DNA of 64,000 nucleotides from Epichloe hybrida (GCA_019022495.1 JAFEKR010000018.1:248001-312000), one strand, 5' to 3'; positions 46,480-57,837 are shown, numbered from the stretch's first letter. Numbers and translations: made by a program. Notes: generated by a model not told the origin, from the letters alone.

Positions 46480-47910
46480 ATGACTGTCTCTCCGTCCTCG
46501 CCCGCCACCATCGCCATCGCCCCCTCCCTCTCCCGCCAAGAGACCACGACGCTCCTCGTCCTCTCAGGCTCGTCTCTCGCCGTCCTGGCCAACACCTTTC
46601 GAGGCGACGGCGAGCCCCTCATCGCCTCTCTTGCCCTCTCCCTCGCCGCCTTCTGCCTCTGCTATGCCATGATCCGCTGGCTCGGCCCAACTTTTATGCG
46701 CGCAGGCTTCCGCGGCCGCGACCTCAGCAAGACGACGCGCGTGGAGATACCCGAATGCATGGGCGCCGTCTGCGCCGCTGTCTACCTCCTCACCGTCATT
46801 ATCTTCATCCCCTTCCCCTTCTACAAGGACATCGTGGCCGCCACGTCTGGCGGAGGCAATCGCGATGTCGTGCTCGAGATGCACCCCAGCAACCCCGGTG
46901 GGGGCAGATTCCTCCACAAGTTCCCTCATAACAAGCTCGCCTCGTATCTCGGCGCTATCATCTCCCTGCAGACCATCGCCCTGCTCGGCATCGGCGACGA
47001 CCTCTTCGACATTCGATGGCGGCATAAGTGGTGGATCCCCGGACTGGCCAGCATCCCCATCCTGGTTGTCTACTTTGTCGACTTTGGCGTCACGTCTATT
47101 GTGATGCCCCTCCAGCTCCAGCCCTTCCTCGGAGAGCTGTTCGACCTGGGCCCCCTCTACTACGTCTACATGGCCTGCGTCGCCATGTTCTGCCCGCAGA
47201 GCATCAACATGCTCGCCGGCATCAACGGCATCGAAGTATCCCAGTGTGTCGTCGTCGCCCTCCTCATCGCCTTCAACGACTGCCTATACCTCTTGACGCC
47301 CTACCCGCACCCGGCAACTGACTCGCATCTCTTCTCGCTGTACTTGCTGCTCCCTTGGATCGGCGTCTCGTGCGCCCTCCTCCACCACAACTGGTACCCG
47401 GCTCGCGTTTTTGTCGGCGACACATACTGCTACTTCTCGGGCATGGTCTTTGCCGTCGTGGGTATCCTCGGCCACTTCTCTAAAACCCTCGGCCTCCTCC
47501 TCGTGCCCCAAATCTTCAACTTCCTCTACTCATGCCCCCAGATCTTTGGGCTCGTGCCTTGCCCTCGCCACAGGCTCCCCAGGTTCAACGCCCGCACTGG
47601 TCTTCTTGAACCCTCCGTCACCCCGTGGTCTCCTGACCGCCAGCCTCACCCCTTAGTTACCCAGGTCTTGCATCTTTTAGCGAGACTGCATCTCTTGCGA
47701 GTCACGACGGACGAAAAGGGCCACATCATCGAGACCAGTAACTTTACTATTCTGAACCTGTGGCTCATCTGGCGAGGTCCCCTGCGAGAAGAGCGTCTGG
47801 CGTGGGAAATCACCCTACTGCAGTTACTCATCGGTCTTTTCGGCCTTTTTGCGAGACACAAGTTGGCCTTGTTGGTCTTTAAGGAGGATAACTGGGGGAC
47901 CGTGGCTTAA
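46480..47910 (+). CDS. ALG7: UDP-GlcNAc:dolichyl-phosphate GlcNAc-1-phosphotransferase
   Basis: 476 residues, single exon, start ATG at 46480 (CATCATGACT). Catalyses transfer of GlcNAc-1-phosphate from UDP-GlcNAc to dolichyl phosphate in the ER membrane, the first committed step of N-glycan precursor synthesis and the target of tunicamycin. Polytopic, with about ten hydrophobic segments. Family motifs are present: PECMGAVCAAVYL, the acidic pair in LLGIGDDLFDIRWRHKWW (Asp173-Asp174), NMLAGINGIE (243-252, substrate and metal site) and the cytosolic loop NWYPARVFVGDTYCYFSGM. The C-terminal tail has CPRHRLPRFN and ETSNFTILNLWL as in fungal and animal orthologues. Length fits the family (about 410-480). 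Start is well supported. Confidence 0.97.
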   Translation: MTVSPSSPATIAIAPSLSRQETTTLLVLSGSSLAVLANTFRGDGEPLIASLALSLAAFCLCYAMIRWLGPTFMRAGFRGRDLSKTTRVEIPECMGAVCAAVYLLTVIIFIPFPFYKDIVAATSGGGNRDVVLEMHPSNPGGGRFLHKFPHNKLASYLGAIISLQTIALLGIGDDLFDIRWRHKWWIPGLASIPILVVYFVDFGVTSIVMPLQLQPFLGELFDLGPLYYVYMACVAMFCPQSINMLAGINGIEVSQCVVVALLIAFNDCLYLLTPYPHPATDSHLFSLYLLLPWIGVSCALLHHNWYPARVFVGDTYCYFSGMVFAVVGILGHFSKTLGLLLVPQIFNFLYSCPQIFGLVPCPRHRLPRFNARTGLLEPSVTPWSPDRQPHPLVTQVLHLLARLHLLRVTTDEKGHIIETSNFTILNLWLIWRGPLREERLAWEITLLQLLIGLFGLFARHKLALLVFKEDNWGTVA

Positions 47911-48918
47911 TAAACATGTATGAAGAGAATAAGGAAGAGGAAAATCAAGGGTTTTCATTGCAATTTACATAGAATCTCGGGAGTGCCGACTTCAACGTGG
48001 AACGTAGCTAGCTAGCGCACATCAAGGAACACAGAATTGACACAAACACCACCAGTGCTGATGAGCAAGTCGTCACATCACAAGCCGAAACGTACGGGTT
48101 TTGCAAAACACCAAAGGTAGAGTGCATCTTCTGAGAAGCCGCAATGTAAATCGCATTCACAACTTCTCTTGTTCCGAGAAGAGACGTCTGAGACCGGACC
48201 GGCCTCCCCCCCCCCCAATCGACTATATAACCCCTTACAAATACACGGCGTAACGTTGAATAAAATAAGACGACATGTTGTAAACAAGACACGAGTCGAG
48301 CGACGAGCCAGAACAAGAGCCACTTCATGTGAGAGTCCCGTAGTAAGACAACGCCCCCCCCCTTCTCTTTTGAACAAATTCCGACCCGTTGCGTCAACAG
48401 ACGTTTCATTCGGGAAGAAACCCGCGAATATCTGCGCTCCACCCTCGTGCACGGGGAATCGGCTTCTCGTTTCCGTGCGTTGTTTTTCGTTCACAACGCC
48501 TTTTCAACAAAAGGGGGTCGGAAGAAAGCCAAAAAAAAAGAAATAAAAATGTTGCTTCCCCCCCTCGAGATTCCTTCCAAATGTCATCAAAATCAAAAGT
48601 CCACATGGTCCGCTCCGTTTCTCCACTTGTCCAAACAAACGCCGGGTTTCATTTCCCTTTCTCTCCCCTCTGTAACCTCTGTAACGCCAAATTGCTCCCC
48701 CTTTCGATTCGTCAGGAATAAAGGAAAAAGTAGAAAGAAGAAGAAGAAAAAAAAGGCACTTTTGGGCAATCGCAGCATATTATGGCCGAGAATGCCCAGT
48801 TTGTGCAACGCTTGGGGAGACACCATTTGCTCCATCCTACGAAACCCACCAATCTGTCACAAACACGTGGGGCGTGATTCAGCAATACACATCCCCTACA
48901 TCATTCAAGATGACAGAT
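47911..48918. other. Convergent intergenic region (ALG7 / Set3-like)
   Basis: About 1 kb between two convergent genes. It contains homopolymer runs (C tracts near 48207-48217 and 48353-48361, A tracts near 48529-48537 and 48749-48755) and several short frames on both strands with no protein-like sequence. It most likely holds both 3' UTRs. Confidence 0.65.
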
Positions 48919-51693
48919 TCAGGCGCCGCTGACCGTGGGAGGCGCCGCAGCGGCGGCATTCATCGACTCATCAGCCTTGTCGAGTGGTTGCGGCTCCATG
49001 GTCATTTCAACCTTGACATCTTCAGGACTGGAAAGGCCGGGCTTCGAATATGCTGATCCTCCGGCAACCTTGCCCGCTGCCTTGTTGAGACGACTCTTGT
49101 AGTCGCTGAGGCTCAGCTTCTTCTTTATCGGACTGGGGTTCACAACGGCGCCGTTCAGCGATCCTGCACCAAACGGATTTGACAAGGGCGACAATGCTGT
49201 CGAGCTTGAAGCAGATAGAGGGGCCGCGTTGGCTGATCCGTTCAAACCGGTGTTGTCAAAGGCTGGCACCGGCGGTAATTGCACCCGCAAATCCGGCGTC
49301 TTCATCTTGCTCGACGACTCAACCGGCCGGTCATTGGTCATTGACGGCTGGCTATCCGCCAAGTTGCTGTCCGTTGTCTGGGAAGTTGGGGAAGGAGCAC
49401 CCGAGCCTCGGCGGGCAATGAGAGGTTTATGCTCGCTGGGTGGTGAGTCTGAATCCATGGCACTGATGTGTAATGGCTGCTGATCGCCGAGCGAAAACTT
49501 CCTTCGGTCCTCCCCACCAGCCCGACACCGATGCCGGCTGTTCATCAGCCGCTTCGACAGCGATATGACTCTCTTCTTGGCGGGAGTCGAGTTGCAGGAT
49601 TCACTAAACCACTGCCCCTCGACGGGATCGGTTTGAACAGCGACATCACAGTACATCGGGCGAGGTCCGGTCGACGTCTGCCGTGATTGAGATGCCGACG
49701 AAGTCTGCCCGCCGTTGGACTTGACATGTCCGATGCTCGGTGAGCGGGCGCTGGACGGCGATCTGGATTTGCTCCGCCAGGTCCCCGAATCAACGTAGTG
49801 GCCAGGACCAGTAGGACCAGCGGATCCATTTCTTGACTTTGGCTTTGAAGATGTACCCGTGCCATCAGATACCCGCTTCTTCTTCCTCGGCGGTTGCTGC
49901 TGCTCCATTCTGCGAAATGAATCCTCGACCATGGCGACCTTCCTCTTGTCCCGGTCGGTCGGCTCCGTCAGTATGCCAAGTTGGTCAAAGGACCCTTGGA
50001 GAGGTGTACGGTCGCGACTCGGGGTTTTGCTCCGCAAACCGTTCTCGACATCCATGCTCTCATCAACGTGGCCTTCGCTAGCGGCCCTGCTATTGGTAGC
50101 ATGTCCTGTGGTGGTTGGGGAAATTGTGTGATTGCGAGCCTTCCGCGATTTCTTCTTGCCGTTCCGACTTTGGCCTTTACCAAAGAGGTAGTGCCGGTGA
50201 AATCGAGCAAATGCGCAATTGTTCTCGAGATCGCAAGCGCAGCCACCGTACTCTGAGAGGATCCGATCGATCCAGTTGGAAATCGCGGTGTATTCGGCGG
50301 GCTCCAACTCTGGCTCTTCTGGGGTCGAGTTTGGGTCTTCGTCACTGAGACCCAGCAGATGAAGCCATCGGTCTCGGACGCTCTTCTCTAACCTAAAGTC
50401 CCAAGGCAAGGTAATTTGTTCGTCGGCAGGAATGTATCGGTCACTGACGAGCCAGAAATGATATTCGGAGCCTCCAGAGAGATATGTGTCCAGCTGGGCA
50501 TTCGGCTTGCAACTCCTGCGAACATACCTGGCCAAGGACCCCTCTTTTCTGGTGTCAATGTAAAGTGGTAAGACGGGATGAAGAAACACGAACGGCAATG
50601 GCGATGATAGGTCTGCCCACAAATTTCCTGGATCAGCACAATAATCTTTCTGGAACCCAATCTCCCCGTTCAACTCGATCAGGGGCACGTCCTTCTCGAT
50701 GGGTGCTGTTGATTTCACAAAGCGCCAGCGAATAGTGGTGCCCGGTTCGGGCGACCGCGTCGTATTCCTGACCTCGAGCTTGGGCTTCTTTTGCTCCAAG
50801 TTCGGCGGCTCATCTTGGAAGACTTCGGCGCGCGTCCTGCCAACCTCCTGCTTCATCGTGTCAGGCTCACGAAGCCATCGTGAGAGTGCTGTGGGAATGG
50901 CTAGACTCGCGAATGCGTTGTTGTGCGCATCGGGCACCTCCCCTTGATCGTTGTAGAGGGAGTAGAAGCCCGCTGAGTAGTGGTGGATTTGGAAGTCATC
51001 AGGTAAATCAGGGGGGGTGGTAGCAGGGCTGGGGGGATGGCCAGGGTTGGCGCGTGAGTTGTTGCCACAAGAAGGGCTTCGCTTCGTGGGCAGGGAGCTG
51101 AAAGAGTGTGAAGGTCGGTGTGATATTTTGGCCTTCTTGGATGAGGGCGGGGGAGGGCTGCCGCCAAGCTTGCCATTTTCTGGGTGGCCATTTAACTGCA
51201 GATCGTTCAACTTGGGTTTCTTCTTTGTGCCCTTGGTCGGCGGTCGTTTGGGCTTCTTGTCCAACGATTCTGGTCGTGTCGCCAGTATAGCATTCGCGTT
51301 TCGCAATCGAAGCGTTCGTTCGATGGCTTTTTGTCGGTCGAGCGGTCGAGGTTTGCATTCGGCGCAGGAGTGAGCAAAATCCTCTCGGATTGCCTCATCC
51401 CGATTGTTGGGATAGAAGCAGTCGATATGCTGCCAAGTATCACACGTCTCGCAGTAGATGGTATTTCCGTCGTCGTCAGAGAAGTTACAGATACACTTTA
51501 TGGTGTATGGCTCTTCTTCCGCCTGCTCTACGACCGGGTCAACGGATGGGTCATCTTTGACAACCGTGGCCCCGGGCGCAGCGACAGCGGTCGGACTGGG
51601 AGGGATTGCCTGCGTCGACGGCGGCGCGGGCTTGTCAATCATAATCTGAGAGAGGCTTGCGAGATAGTCGGCGGTAAAGGGCGTGAGTCGCAT
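48919..51693 (-). CDS. PHD-finger and SET-domain protein, Set3-like
   Basis: 924 residues without introns. Start chosen at ATG 51693 (MRLTPFTADYLASL), the first in-frame ATG. A PHD finger (about 66-115) has the Cys4-His-Cys3 pattern, from CICNFSDDDGNTIYCETC to CAECK. A SET domain (about 320-433) contains LIELNGEIGFQKDY, ARYVRRSCKPNAQ and EQITLPWDF. The order PHD then SET, with long basic and Ser-rich linkers, is that of yeast Set3 and animal MLL5/SETD5. Set3 is the scaffold of a histone deacetylase complex that reads H3K4 methylation. As in that family, the catalytic NHSC motif is altered (RRSC), so methyltransferase activity is doubtful. The C-terminal 450 residues are disordered, with a late KKKLSLSDYKSRLNKA motif. 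Convergent with ALG7. Confidence 0.88.
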   Translation of the reverse strand: MRLTPFTADYLASLSQIMIDKPAPPSTQAIPPSPTAVAAPGATVVKDDPSVDPVVEQAEEEPYTIKCICNFSDDDGNTIYCETCDTWQHIDCFYPNNRDEAIREDFAHSCAECKPRPLDRQKAIERTLRLRNANAILATRPESLDKKPKRPPTKGTKKKPKLNDLQLNGHPENGKLGGSPPPPSSKKAKISHRPSHSFSSLPTKRSPSCGNNSRANPGHPPSPATTPPDLPDDFQIHHYSAGFYSLYNDQGEVPDAHNNAFASLAIPTALSRWLREPDTMKQEVGRTRAEVFQDEPPNLEQKKPKLEVRNTTRSPEPGTTIRWRFVKSTAPIEKDVPLIELNGEIGFQKDYCADPGNLWADLSSPLPFVFLHPVLPLYIDTRKEGSLARYVRRSCKPNAQLDTYLSGGSEYHFWLVSDRYIPADEQITLPWDFRLEKSVRDRWLHLLGLSDEDPNSTPEEPELEPAEYTAISNWIDRILSEYGGCACDLENNCAFARFHRHYLFGKGQSRNGKKKSRKARNHTISPTTTGHATNSRAASEGHVDESMDVENGLRSKTPSRDRTPLQGSFDQLGILTEPTDRDKRKVAMVEDSFRRMEQQQPPRKKKRVSDGTGTSSKPKSRNGSAGPTGPGHYVDSGTWRSKSRSPSSARSPSIGHVKSNGGQTSSASQSRQTSTGPRPMYCDVAVQTDPVEGQWFSESCNSTPAKKRVISLSKRLMNSRHRCRAGGEDRRKFSLGDQQPLHISAMDSDSPPSEHKPLIARRGSGAPSPTSQTTDSNLADSQPSMTNDRPVESSSKMKTPDLRVQLPPVPAFDNTGLNGSANAAPLSASSSTALSPLSNPFGAGSLNGAVVNPSPIKKKLSLSDYKSRLNKAAGKVAGGSAYSKPGLSSPEDVKVEMTMEPQPLDKADESMNAAAAAPPTVSGA

Positions 51694-52354
51694 GTGGAAA
51701 TTAACGTCGCGATCTTGGGGGCATGACGACGCCTCGACGAAGACGCGCGCCCGAGGTGTTGCAGAGTGAAAAAGCCGCAACAACAAGGTTTATCCAGCTT
51801 GGCGCCCTCTACAGCTGTGAGTGCCTTCTTGCCTCGCGACCCGGCTGCCGACAAATTGAGAAAGTGTCAGCGACGGATGCAGGATTGAAACTAGTTTCGA
51901 GGTGTAGACGGCCGTGGACGAGACGCCACTAGAGTAGCGATGCAACGGCTGGTCGAGACGAAAAACTGAGCGAGCTGAAGCAATCACCAGCCTTTCTCAG
52001 CTAGAAAATCAAGTCTGCAACAGGTACTGAGCGGTGGTTGTGGGGGTAGAGGTTTCCAGACTGGTTGCCCGAGAAGTCGTGGAGGTTTTCGTTACAACAG
52101 ATCTCTGGAGGTCAAGGGTCGAGCGCGGTCGTTCAGCGCGTAGAGTTGGAAGAATGCGCCCCTGGTTAGTCACAAGAGGAACCCGAAGACTATGAACAGA
52201 ATCGGAATGGGCCAGGAAACCGAACGGCTTCAGACTGGAATTGGGGTTTCGCGTAGAGTGTTCAAGAGTGCGGGAAACGAGAGGCCGACGAGGATTGGTG
52301 AGTGAGGAGGAGGAGGGAGAGACAAATCGTGGGCTGCACTGCACCAAAGACGGA

Positions 52355-52412
52355 CGGGGATGGGCGGCGGCATGGGCGGCGGCATGGGCGGCGTAATGGG
52401 CGGTGTAATGGG
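52355..52412. repeat. GGCGGCATG-type minisatellite
   Basis: About five units of GGGCGGCATG and variants (GGGCGGCGTAAT, GGGCGGTGTAAT) upstream of the Set3-like gene. In other frames it makes Ala/His or Met/Gly repeats, which explains spurious short frames here. Confidence 0.85.
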
Positions 52413-52637
52413 GAAAGAGCGACAAACACAGACGCTTTGGAGCACATGGGACACTGGACTTTGGCTATACGACTACCTGGGAGGCTGGGAGGAGGAGGGG
52501 CGGAGCGCTGGGGATGGACAGGCCAGGCAAGCAACAGGCAAAGACACCGGGCGGGCGACAGGCAGTGTCAGGCAAGGCTAAACAGAAAACAGCAACAGCA
52601 CCAGTTGACCCTTATTGAAGTTAGCAGATGAAGATGA

Positions 52638-52675
52638 AGATGGGGGGTGGGGGTGGGGGTAGGGGTAGGGTGTAG
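52638..52675 (+). promoter_or_regulatory. Clustered G-tracts, possible G-quadruplex
   Basis: Six runs of three to six G separated by one to two bases (GGGGGGTGGGGGTGGGGGTA, then GGGGTAGGG). This matches the general G-quadruplex pattern on the plus strand, about 950 bp upstream of the Set3-like start. A regulatory role is inference. Confidence 0.6.
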
Positions 52676-55546
52676 GGGTGCCAATGGGCGGCAGGTTGGG
52701 AAGTGGTCTAATCCGTAATCTGTAATCCGTACGTTTCAATCTCTGCCAGACTTTCTAGACTAGTCGGTTCGGTGGGGCTTGCTGATCAGTGAGTTCAAGT
52801 GAGCAAGATGTGAGAGGTACTGCAGCCAACGGGGACCAACGTGGCCTAGGATCCGATGCGTCGTGATGAACATCCGCCTCGAGCATGGCAAAGACAGTTC
52901 TAATGTTATGATGCGAGAAATGTGTCAAGCGTAGGGAGGCCGCAGGTCGTTTCCCCATTACAGCAGACCTCCGCCTCGCGCGTACATAAGGTATAGTGAC
53001 AGGTGTACGGATTAGGTCGCGGCTCGCGGCTCGCAGCTCGCAGCAAAGGTGCATCAAGGATGATTGATAGAGTGCCTGCCAATGTGAGAGTTCGCGTGAG
53101 AGGACGGCGACGGGACGGCGAAGACTGAGATGAATTAAATCAAATCCGAGCATTCTGCACCAACGCACACCCAGGTAGTCTCTTGAATGGTAACAACAAG
53201 TGCAGGACGCAGCAGGCAGGCGAAATGAGCGAGCGAGAAACCAGCACAGTGCGGTCCAGGCCAAGAAGAAGAAAAAGAAAAAGAAACCGACTTGCAACGG
53301 CGTCGCGCGCTGATTGGCACTAAGCCCAAACCACATATGGCGGTGGGCCTGTTGGCTCACTCTGAGTGGATGCACGCTGGCTTCGCGCTGCTGCCTGAGG
53401 CTGTCACGATGAGCAGGTGTCTGGGCCTTCATGAATGTACTCTCTTCCCGACATCGTCGTGGAACATCAGCGAGCAAGCTTTGAGGGAGGAGGAAATGCT
53501 TCTTTGCTGCTTTTTGAAGAGCAGCTCTTGGCGTGCAGCCACTTATGCCCCTTTCCCATGCGTGCTTAGTGGGCCTTGTCGTGTCGAACAGACTCTGTCT
53601 GTGGCCAGCGCCATCGACAAGACAAGCAGGACAAAAAAGGGCAACGAGCAAATATGTACATGTTGGCGGCTTACACCGTGTGTGCCGTGTGTGTATGCCT
53701 GGTGTGGAAAGTGCAGCAAGCGATATCTGTGACCGGGATAGAAGAAGCTGCAGGTGGTCTGTGCCCGACAATCAAGCATTTGCCCCCGTGCCCCCCCTCC
53801 TCATCCACCACGCCTTGTTTCCTCCTGCTCGCTCACACCATTAATATCCCGCAGCCTCCCGAGCTCTTAAGCATGTCTCTCGATTAGCATGCAATCCAGA
53901 TCCAACACTCATAACAAAGCCAGTCAGTTCCTTGATTTTTTTTCTCTTACATACATGTGGCGAGCAGGTAACGGCGCAGCACGAAGTACCCACGAACCTT
54001 AATCCGTGCATCCTGGCGAGACGCTCCACGACGTCAATCGACGAAGACCACCGAACCACTAGTCTAGTCAAGGATGATTGCAAGAAGTCAATAAATTTGC
54101 GTATTTGGGGAAATGTAGAAAGTGAACGAGATGCCTGGTTTCGAACAATTCACATCTCCTCGACTCCGTACACTTTGAGCTTCACTTAATTTTTTTTGAA
54201 AACGACTCAGCCATCTCGCTCCTGCCACGTGTACACTGCTTGCATGTCTCGAAAACAGCCAGGCTTAAATTTTCCCGCGGTCGGCCAAGTGTCCAGTCGA
54301 AAGATGGCGTAGATGGCTCGGTTGGAACAACTGACCGACGCGTCATTATAATCTGCTTTACCACATAACATAAGGAGTACATACAACCTCGTGAATTTTT
54401 TGGCTGAAACAATTCTGTCAACTACAATCCGTATAATCGCTTCTCCATAGAGCTTCATAGAAACGGGGTTTACCTATGTGCGTCTAGCACCTTGAAAGCC
54501 ATTGCACACATATTGTCAGAACACCAGGATCAGATTGCCGTTCAAATGATAACTACTAATTACCTTCGCATGAATGCTCCTAGGGTCGGTGAGCACCGGC
54601 CAGGCTTTGCGTTCAGTCAAGTCCCAGGTTCTCCCTCATGCCACGGTGTAAAACCATGGTTCACAATGGAAAGTAGAAAGTAAGAAATCAAAAATTCCGC
54701 CCCCAATGGCCCCGAAGGACAATTGAGCACAGGACGACTCCGCGATGTGCAATGCAGGTATCCTCTACTAGTATCCCGTTTTCATGATCTCGGGATACTG
54801 GAACAAGGTAAGTATGAAGAAGAAAGGAAGAAAAAGTTGAAAGAGAGCGAGCGTGTGCGAAGTTATATACTACCTAATGGATGGTCCGTGCGTCTTGACT
54901 AGTCTTGACTAGCGCAGAGGACGGCTGAGAACAGCTGCCTGCTTCCTGCCTAATTGGTATCCACTTTGACACAGCGACAAGGCAACACCAGTGAATTTCG
55001 CTTGCTGTGCTTGCTGCGAGTGCTCGCTTGGTAAATAGAATTGGCAGCTCACTCCTTGCATTTCGACTTGCCATTCTTCACAAACGGAGGATATCAGGTT
55101 TTCAGTCTAAGTAACCACGTCGGTGGGTGAGTAGAAAAACCTTTGGTCAAGTCGTCTACGAGCACGATCTACTATTCATGTCTCGATCTAGTCATCCTGG
55201 GATTTTCTCATGGCACAAAGATCTGATGTTGTTTAACCACTTGCAGACCAGCTCTGCCAATTACGTGCTGTCTCCAATGAAAGAAGCAGCCAATCATCTG
55301 CGCCGGTCACAGTGGATCTCCCTCAAGGTCCCATGACGCACCCGTCTTGCCCCAGTAGCCAAGTCTCGCCCCAACCGGCCCAAGCCCCAGTTCGTCAGTG
55401 TCACGCCCTACCTTCGCTGCCGTCATCCTTCGCCTCATCGCGTCCGTTCTCGTCTACTAGCGAAACACCATCTCCATCTCCATCTCCTTCCATTCAACTG
55501 AGGCTCGAAAAGTAGACGCATTTTCCGAAAAAGCCTGCGACCGACA

Positions 55547-56266
55547 ATGAGAGTGTCTGCCGCCATTCTGTCCGCCATCGTAGCTCCCTGCACTGCACTG
55601 AGCCTCTGGAGCGGCGATGCTCGGAAAGGCATCTCTCCAAACGAGGATTTGAAGATCCCAGGAGAGTCCCCTCTGAAACATTGTGCCGGCAAGAAGACTG
55701 ATGGCTATATCGAAATCAACAGTATTGACTTAGCCCCCAACCCACCTTCTGCGTATGTACTGTTTCCTTTGCACGGTCGACTCACTCACAGCGACTGGGC
55801 GCTTCTCTCGGCCTTTGTTTTGAAAACATGACAAGTGCTAACTGGCGTTGGGTCGATAGCGGCGAGGAGCTAGTCATCAAAGCCAACGGTACCGTGAAGA
55901 AGACCATCAAAGAAGGAGCTTATATCGACCTGACTGTTAAGTATGGCCTGATTCGGCTTTTCACGGCCAAAGCCGATTTGTGCGAAAAAATGGGCGAAGT
56001 CGACCTCGAATGCCCCGTTGAGCCTGGCGAAAGAGTCATCACCAAGGCAGTGGAACTGCCCAAAGAAATCCCCCCCGTATGTCATTGCTCATGCTGAGCT
56101 CCCACTCGTCTGGCTGATTGCTAATGTGCATTACTAGGGCACCTACAATGTCGTGGCTGATGTCTTCTCTGCCAATGGCGAGCGAATTACCTGCTTGACT
56201 GCCAGTGTTGAATTTAGCCTCGGCGGTTTCGGCGGTTTCGGGGACTCTACTGGCAACGAGTTGTAA
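55547..56266 (+). CDS. NPC2: Phosphatidylglycerol/phosphatidylinositol transfer protein (ML/NPC2 family)
   Basis: 183 residues from three exons: 55547-55752, 55860-56076 and 56138-56266. Both introns have GTATGT donors, GCTAAY branch points and AG acceptors, and the phases close. A signal peptide (about residues 1-18, MRVSAAILSAIVAPCTAL) directs it to the secretory or vacuolar lumen. The ML lipid-binding fold follows, with conserved Cys in LKHCAGKK, LCEKMGEVDLECPV and RITCLTAS, which form disulfides in the family. It begins with the family's usual PLKHC segment and contains GTYNVVADVFSANGERITCL near the end. The short tail is Gly-rich (GGFGGFG). Family role: binding and transfer of sterols or phospholipids in the vacuole; the exact ligand cannot be read from sequence. 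Convergent with the V-ATPase subunit gene. Confidence 0.93.
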
Positions 56267-56701
56267 TGAAGCACGGAAGATTGGTCATTATGGCAGGTTT
56301 AGATTGTCACGCGATATTGCGTACACGTATAGCATTTGACGGACATTGTCAATCTGGCTTATATTGGTTCCTTCCATCTTCCCTTGTTCTGCTTTGGACT
56401 GCACCCAACAATTTGCAACGGCGATATTACAAGGGTTTGGTAAGGGGATCCTGCTCTATTTCGACAGTCTTTCGAAGCATCAAGGCGACGTCATGTACAA
56501 ACAGAGTTTGTCGTTGGGTTTAGATTAATAACAAGGCCTTCCTCTTTCCGTTTCATCATACAAACCTTGCATTCAATGGTTCAATGAAATGATCATTTGT
56601 CGCCCCTAGTAGTCTATCTGCGGATTGTAAGTCTTACTGGGTTCTTTCGTGACTCGCTTGGATGCATCCTCCAACCTGTTCTTCTTGACACAACAACCAG
56701 C
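56267..56701. other. Convergent intergenic region (NPC2 / VMA7)
   Basis: About 435 bp holding the two 3' UTRs. Nothing else recognised. Confidence 0.6.
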
Positions 56702-57295
56702 TTACTCGCCAAATAATCGGCGTACTCTTCGCAATACACTGTCTTTTTCAGGGTCGTATGGATGGTCCTTGCTTGGTATTTCCAGAACAGTGGGGAAAGC
56801 TGCTGTGTAGGAATCAACTCGATGCCGTATCTTGTCCGCGATCTGTCTATGATGTCAGCAACCTCATGCAACAGGTATCCCTCGTTATGTGAATTTGGTC
56901 GCGCGAACATGCTGATTGATCAAGACGATGCCAATGTCTTTTCTATGCTGTGTGAATCGATCAAAGGCAGATTCAATCGCCGTAGTGTCGGTCTTGCCAT
57001 CTACGACTAGGAAGTTCTTCTGGGCGTCGGCGCCTGTCGTAACGTGCTAGAGGGACCGGTTATAATTTGCTCTGCTTGGAGACAAGTACTCGGGAACAGA
57101 TGGAACTTACGCCGATGCCAGCAAGGAGCAGGCCAGTCACCGAATCCTGTGTCCGTGTCAGCCACCGTGGTTTGGCATGACCACGGACGGCCCTTCATGC
57201 TGTCACGGGCCGGTCTAACGTGTAGCGGGTGAGCTTACCTCATCGCCGATGACAGCGAGAAACTCGCGGTTCTTGAAGTCCGCTTGGTTAGCCAT
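56702..57295 (-). CDS. VMA7: V-type proton ATPase subunit F
   Basis: 123 residues from four exons on the minus strand: 57295-57239, 57146-57111, 57046-56909 and 56842-56702. The assembled protein reads [91 protein letters not shown] and ends RRVRRLFGE, collinear with yeast Vma7 and its usual length (118-125). Subunit F sits in the central stalk of the V1 sector and couples ATP hydrolysis to rotation. Donors are GTAAGC and GTAAGT except the third (GTTCGC at 56908), which is weak; it is chosen because NQH joined to IADKI restores the family sequence. The second exon is only 36 nt. Divergent from NUR1. Confidence 0.95.
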
Positions 57296-57837
57296 CTTGA
57301 CTCTGGGACGACGACCTTTAGTGAGGGAATGCCGTGCGACAGGGTAGGTTCGAGGCTCGAGGCTGGAGGTGAGGTGGTTGATGCTTCTCCACCAGGCAGG
57401 CGGTGGAACAGCTTGTAGGGGACTGCAAGTGCTGCTGCCCCGCGACCCGTTGTTGACGGTGCCTGTTGGTGGATCAATTGAGAGGGAGGCTGTCGCAGCA
57501 TATCATTGAACGGCGGCAGAAAGAGTCATTGGCCTGGCCTGGTGGCGCTAAAACGAGCACCCCGCTGATTTGATTGGCTCATGTTGCTGGGCACGCAGCG
57601 CAGCTTCTAGCTGGGAGATTTGGCCCGAAGAGCTTCCATTTGTAAACAATCTTGTCCAGGTCACGCTTCTAAGAGAAGAGAAGAGTCTGGCAGGCAGGCG
57701 CACATCGCCTTTGTCTCCTTTATTTGGCGAGACACTGCCAGGAGAGTTCTGTGTACAAAGAACTTGTTCAAACATTGTGCAAAACGTTGGGAAAGCTTTT
57801 CATCTGACTTTTCGCCAGCGTGCCAACAATCGCCACA
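57296..57837. promoter_or_regulatory. Shared divergent promoter region VMA7 / NUR1
   Basis: About 540 bp between two divergent starts. GC-balanced, no TATA box evident. No known operator recognised. Confidence 0.5.

Larger units (their letters stand above)
51694..55546. other. 3.9 kb gene-poor divergent region
   Basis: The spacer between the Set3-like gene (minus) and the NPC2 gene (plus). I find no convincing gene; a 338-codon minus frame at 52755-53771 lacks protein-like features. It holds GC-rich 9-mer repeats, a G-tract cluster, an AAGAAGAAAAAGAAAAAG stretch near 53262-53286 and CCATCT repeats near 55468-55490 just before NPC2. It may contain long 5' leaders or a non-coding RNA. Confidence 0.6.

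Noticed and set aside
52640..52675. Internal telomere repeat
   Set aside because: Units are GGGGGT and GGGGTA, not regular TTAGGG; only a G-rich simple sequence.
52755..53771. 338-codon minus-strand frame upstream of the Set3-like gene
   Set aside because: No domain, odd Cys/His/Arg mix, a Phe run from a poly-purine tract and no sensible start context; looks like chance in GC-rich non-coding DNA.
54100..55500. tRNA or small genes in the spacer before NPC2
   Set aside because: No cloverleaf-like box A/box B arrangement or protein-like frame found by eye; a covariance-model search would be decisive.
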